Below are positions 9,597-10,267 of a DNA stretch of 10,267 bases, piece after piece. The notes under the pieces were generated by a model. That model searched no databases. It was not told the origin of the DNA and saw only the letters and a program-made list of their open reading frames with translations. The first letter of the stretch is position 1. Each line of letters starts with the position of its first letter. The DNA is from Rugosibacter sp. (GTDB lineage Bacteria; Pseudomonadota; Gammaproteobacteria; Burkholderiales; Rhodocyclaceae), in the NCBI GenBank assembly GCA_030652715.1, contig JAUSQB010000333.1:1-10267 (forward strand). Reading direction: 5' to 3'. Both the position numbers and the translations under genes were made by a program.

Positions 9597-9640
9597 AAAA
9601 AAGCTTCCCGCTCAGCTAACTGAGCGGGAGGCTTTTTTTT
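9597..9640 (+). terminator. bidirectional rho-independent terminator
   Basis: A 13-bp stem (GCTTCCCGCTCAG at 9603-9615 with CTGAGCGGGAGGC at 9620-9632, one G:T pair) closes a CTAA loop. Six A precede it and eight T follow. The A and T runs make it work in both directions: it ends the plus-strand GMC transcript (stop at 9584) and the minus-strand dehydrogenase transcript (stop at 9644). Confidence 0.95.
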
Positions 9641-9643
9641 GAA

Positions 9644-10267
9644 TTAAAACGTCACCACTGAACGAATCGACTTGCCTTCGTGCATCAAGTCAAAAGCATC
9701 ATTGATCTGTTCAATGGGCATCACATGGGTAATCAGATCATCAATGTTGATCTTGCCATCCATGTACCAATCCACAATTTTAGGCACATCCGTGCGGCCT
9801 CTGGCGCCACCGAAGGCTGAGCCCTGCCAGACGCGGCCGGTGACCAACTGAAAGGGGCGGGTGGCAATTTCCTTGCCCGCACCTGCCACCCCGACAATCG
9901 TGCTCACCCCCCAGCCCTTGTGACAGCATTCCAGGGCTTGCCGCATCAGATCGACATTGCCAACGCATTCAAATGTGTGATCTGCACCGCCTTTGGTGAG
10001 ACTCACCAGATAAGGCACTAAGTCACCCTCGACTTCTTTGGGATTGACAAAGTGCGTCATGCCGAATTTTTCAGCCAGCGTCTGGCGTGCGGGGTTGATA
10101 TCCACGCCAATGATCATGTCGGCACCCACCATGCGCGCGCCTTGGATGACATTGAGTCCAATACCGCCCAAACCGAACACCACGACGCGATCCCCAGGCC
10201 GCACTTTGGCCGTATTAACCACTGCGCCAACGCCGGTGGTTACGCCACAGCCGATATAGCAGACCTT
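9644..10267 (-). CDS. adhC: class III alcohol dehydrogenase / S-(hydroxymethyl)glutathione dehydrogenase (5' part outside window)
   Basis: C-terminal 207 residues of a zinc-dependent medium-chain dehydrogenase of about 370 residues. The class III enzyme oxidises S-hydroxymethylglutathione (formaldehyde plus glutathione) with NAD and also reduces S-nitrosoglutathione. The visible part opens with KVCYIGCGVTTGVGAVVNTAKV, in which the Cys of IGCGVTTG is the last catalytic zinc ligand. The NAD-binding GLGGIGLNVIQGARMVGA and Asp in GVDIN follow, then GADHTFECVGN and GVAGAGKEI. The ending AFGGARGRTDVPKIVDWYMDGKI...INDAFDLMHEGKSIRSVVTF is typical of FrmA/AdhC. The GTG at 10222 is an internal codon, not the start, since the frame continues upstream to the window edge. 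Any attached esterase (frmB/fghA) would lie elsewhere, because the gene is followed directly by the shared terminator. adhC and frmA are both used for this gene. Confidence 0.93.
   Translation of the reverse strand, partial: KVCYIGCGVTTGVGAVVNTAKVRPGDRVVVFGLGGIGLNVIQGARMVGADMIIGVDINPARQTLAEKFGMTHFVNPKEVEGDLVPYLVSLTKGGADHTFECVGNVDLMRQALECCHKGWGVSTIVGVAGAGKEIATRPFQLVTGRVWQGSAFGGARGRTDVPKIVDWYMDGKINIDDLITHVMPIEQINDAFDLMHEGKSIRSVVTF

Overview
The window looks like a chromosomal segment of a mid-GC Gram-negative proteobacterium, probably beta- or gammaproteobacterial. This rests on a DeaD/CsdA-type RNA helicase, an RlmI/RlmK-like methyltransferase and a class III (glutathione-dependent) alcohol dehydrogenase, all of proteobacterial type. 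The taxon is inferred from protein style only. There is no rRNA, tRNA, transposase or phage gene in the window.

Layout: (1) 1-938, minus strand, is the 5' part of a DEAD-box helicase (deaD) running off the left edge. (2) 1138-2196, minus strand, is a class I SAM-dependent methyltransferase that lacks the usual PUA domain. (3) 2403-5996, plus strand, is a complete set of ectoine and 5-hydroxyectoine biosynthesis genes, ectA-ectB-ectC-ectD. ectA and ectB overlap by ATGA, ectB and ectC are 36 nt apart, and ectC and ectD are separated by 283 nt holding a degenerate inverted-repeat element. (4) 6226-7842 and 7971-9584, plus strand, are two tandem, collinear paralogous GMC-family flavoprotein oxidoreductases. 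(5) 9597-9640 is a strong bidirectional rho-independent terminator. (6) 9644-10267, minus strand, is the C-terminal part of a class III alcohol dehydrogenase / S-(hydroxymethyl)glutathione dehydrogenase running off the right edge.

How the genes work together: EctB transaminates aspartate semialdehyde to diaminobutyrate, EctA acetylates it, EctC cyclises it to ectoine, and EctD hydroxylates ectoine to 5-hydroxyectoine. This is a complete route to two compatible solutes for osmotic or thermal stress. The usual companions, a dedicated aspartokinase (ask) and the MarR-type regulator ectR, are absent from the window. The most unusual content is the duplicated GMC oxidoreductase pair on the same strand after ectD, facing a formaldehyde-type dehydrogenase. 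The pair carries a His/His catalytic dyad in a SAHTHAAT context. Its substrate cannot be read from sequence. A link to osmoprotection or alcohol oxidation is only a hypothesis.
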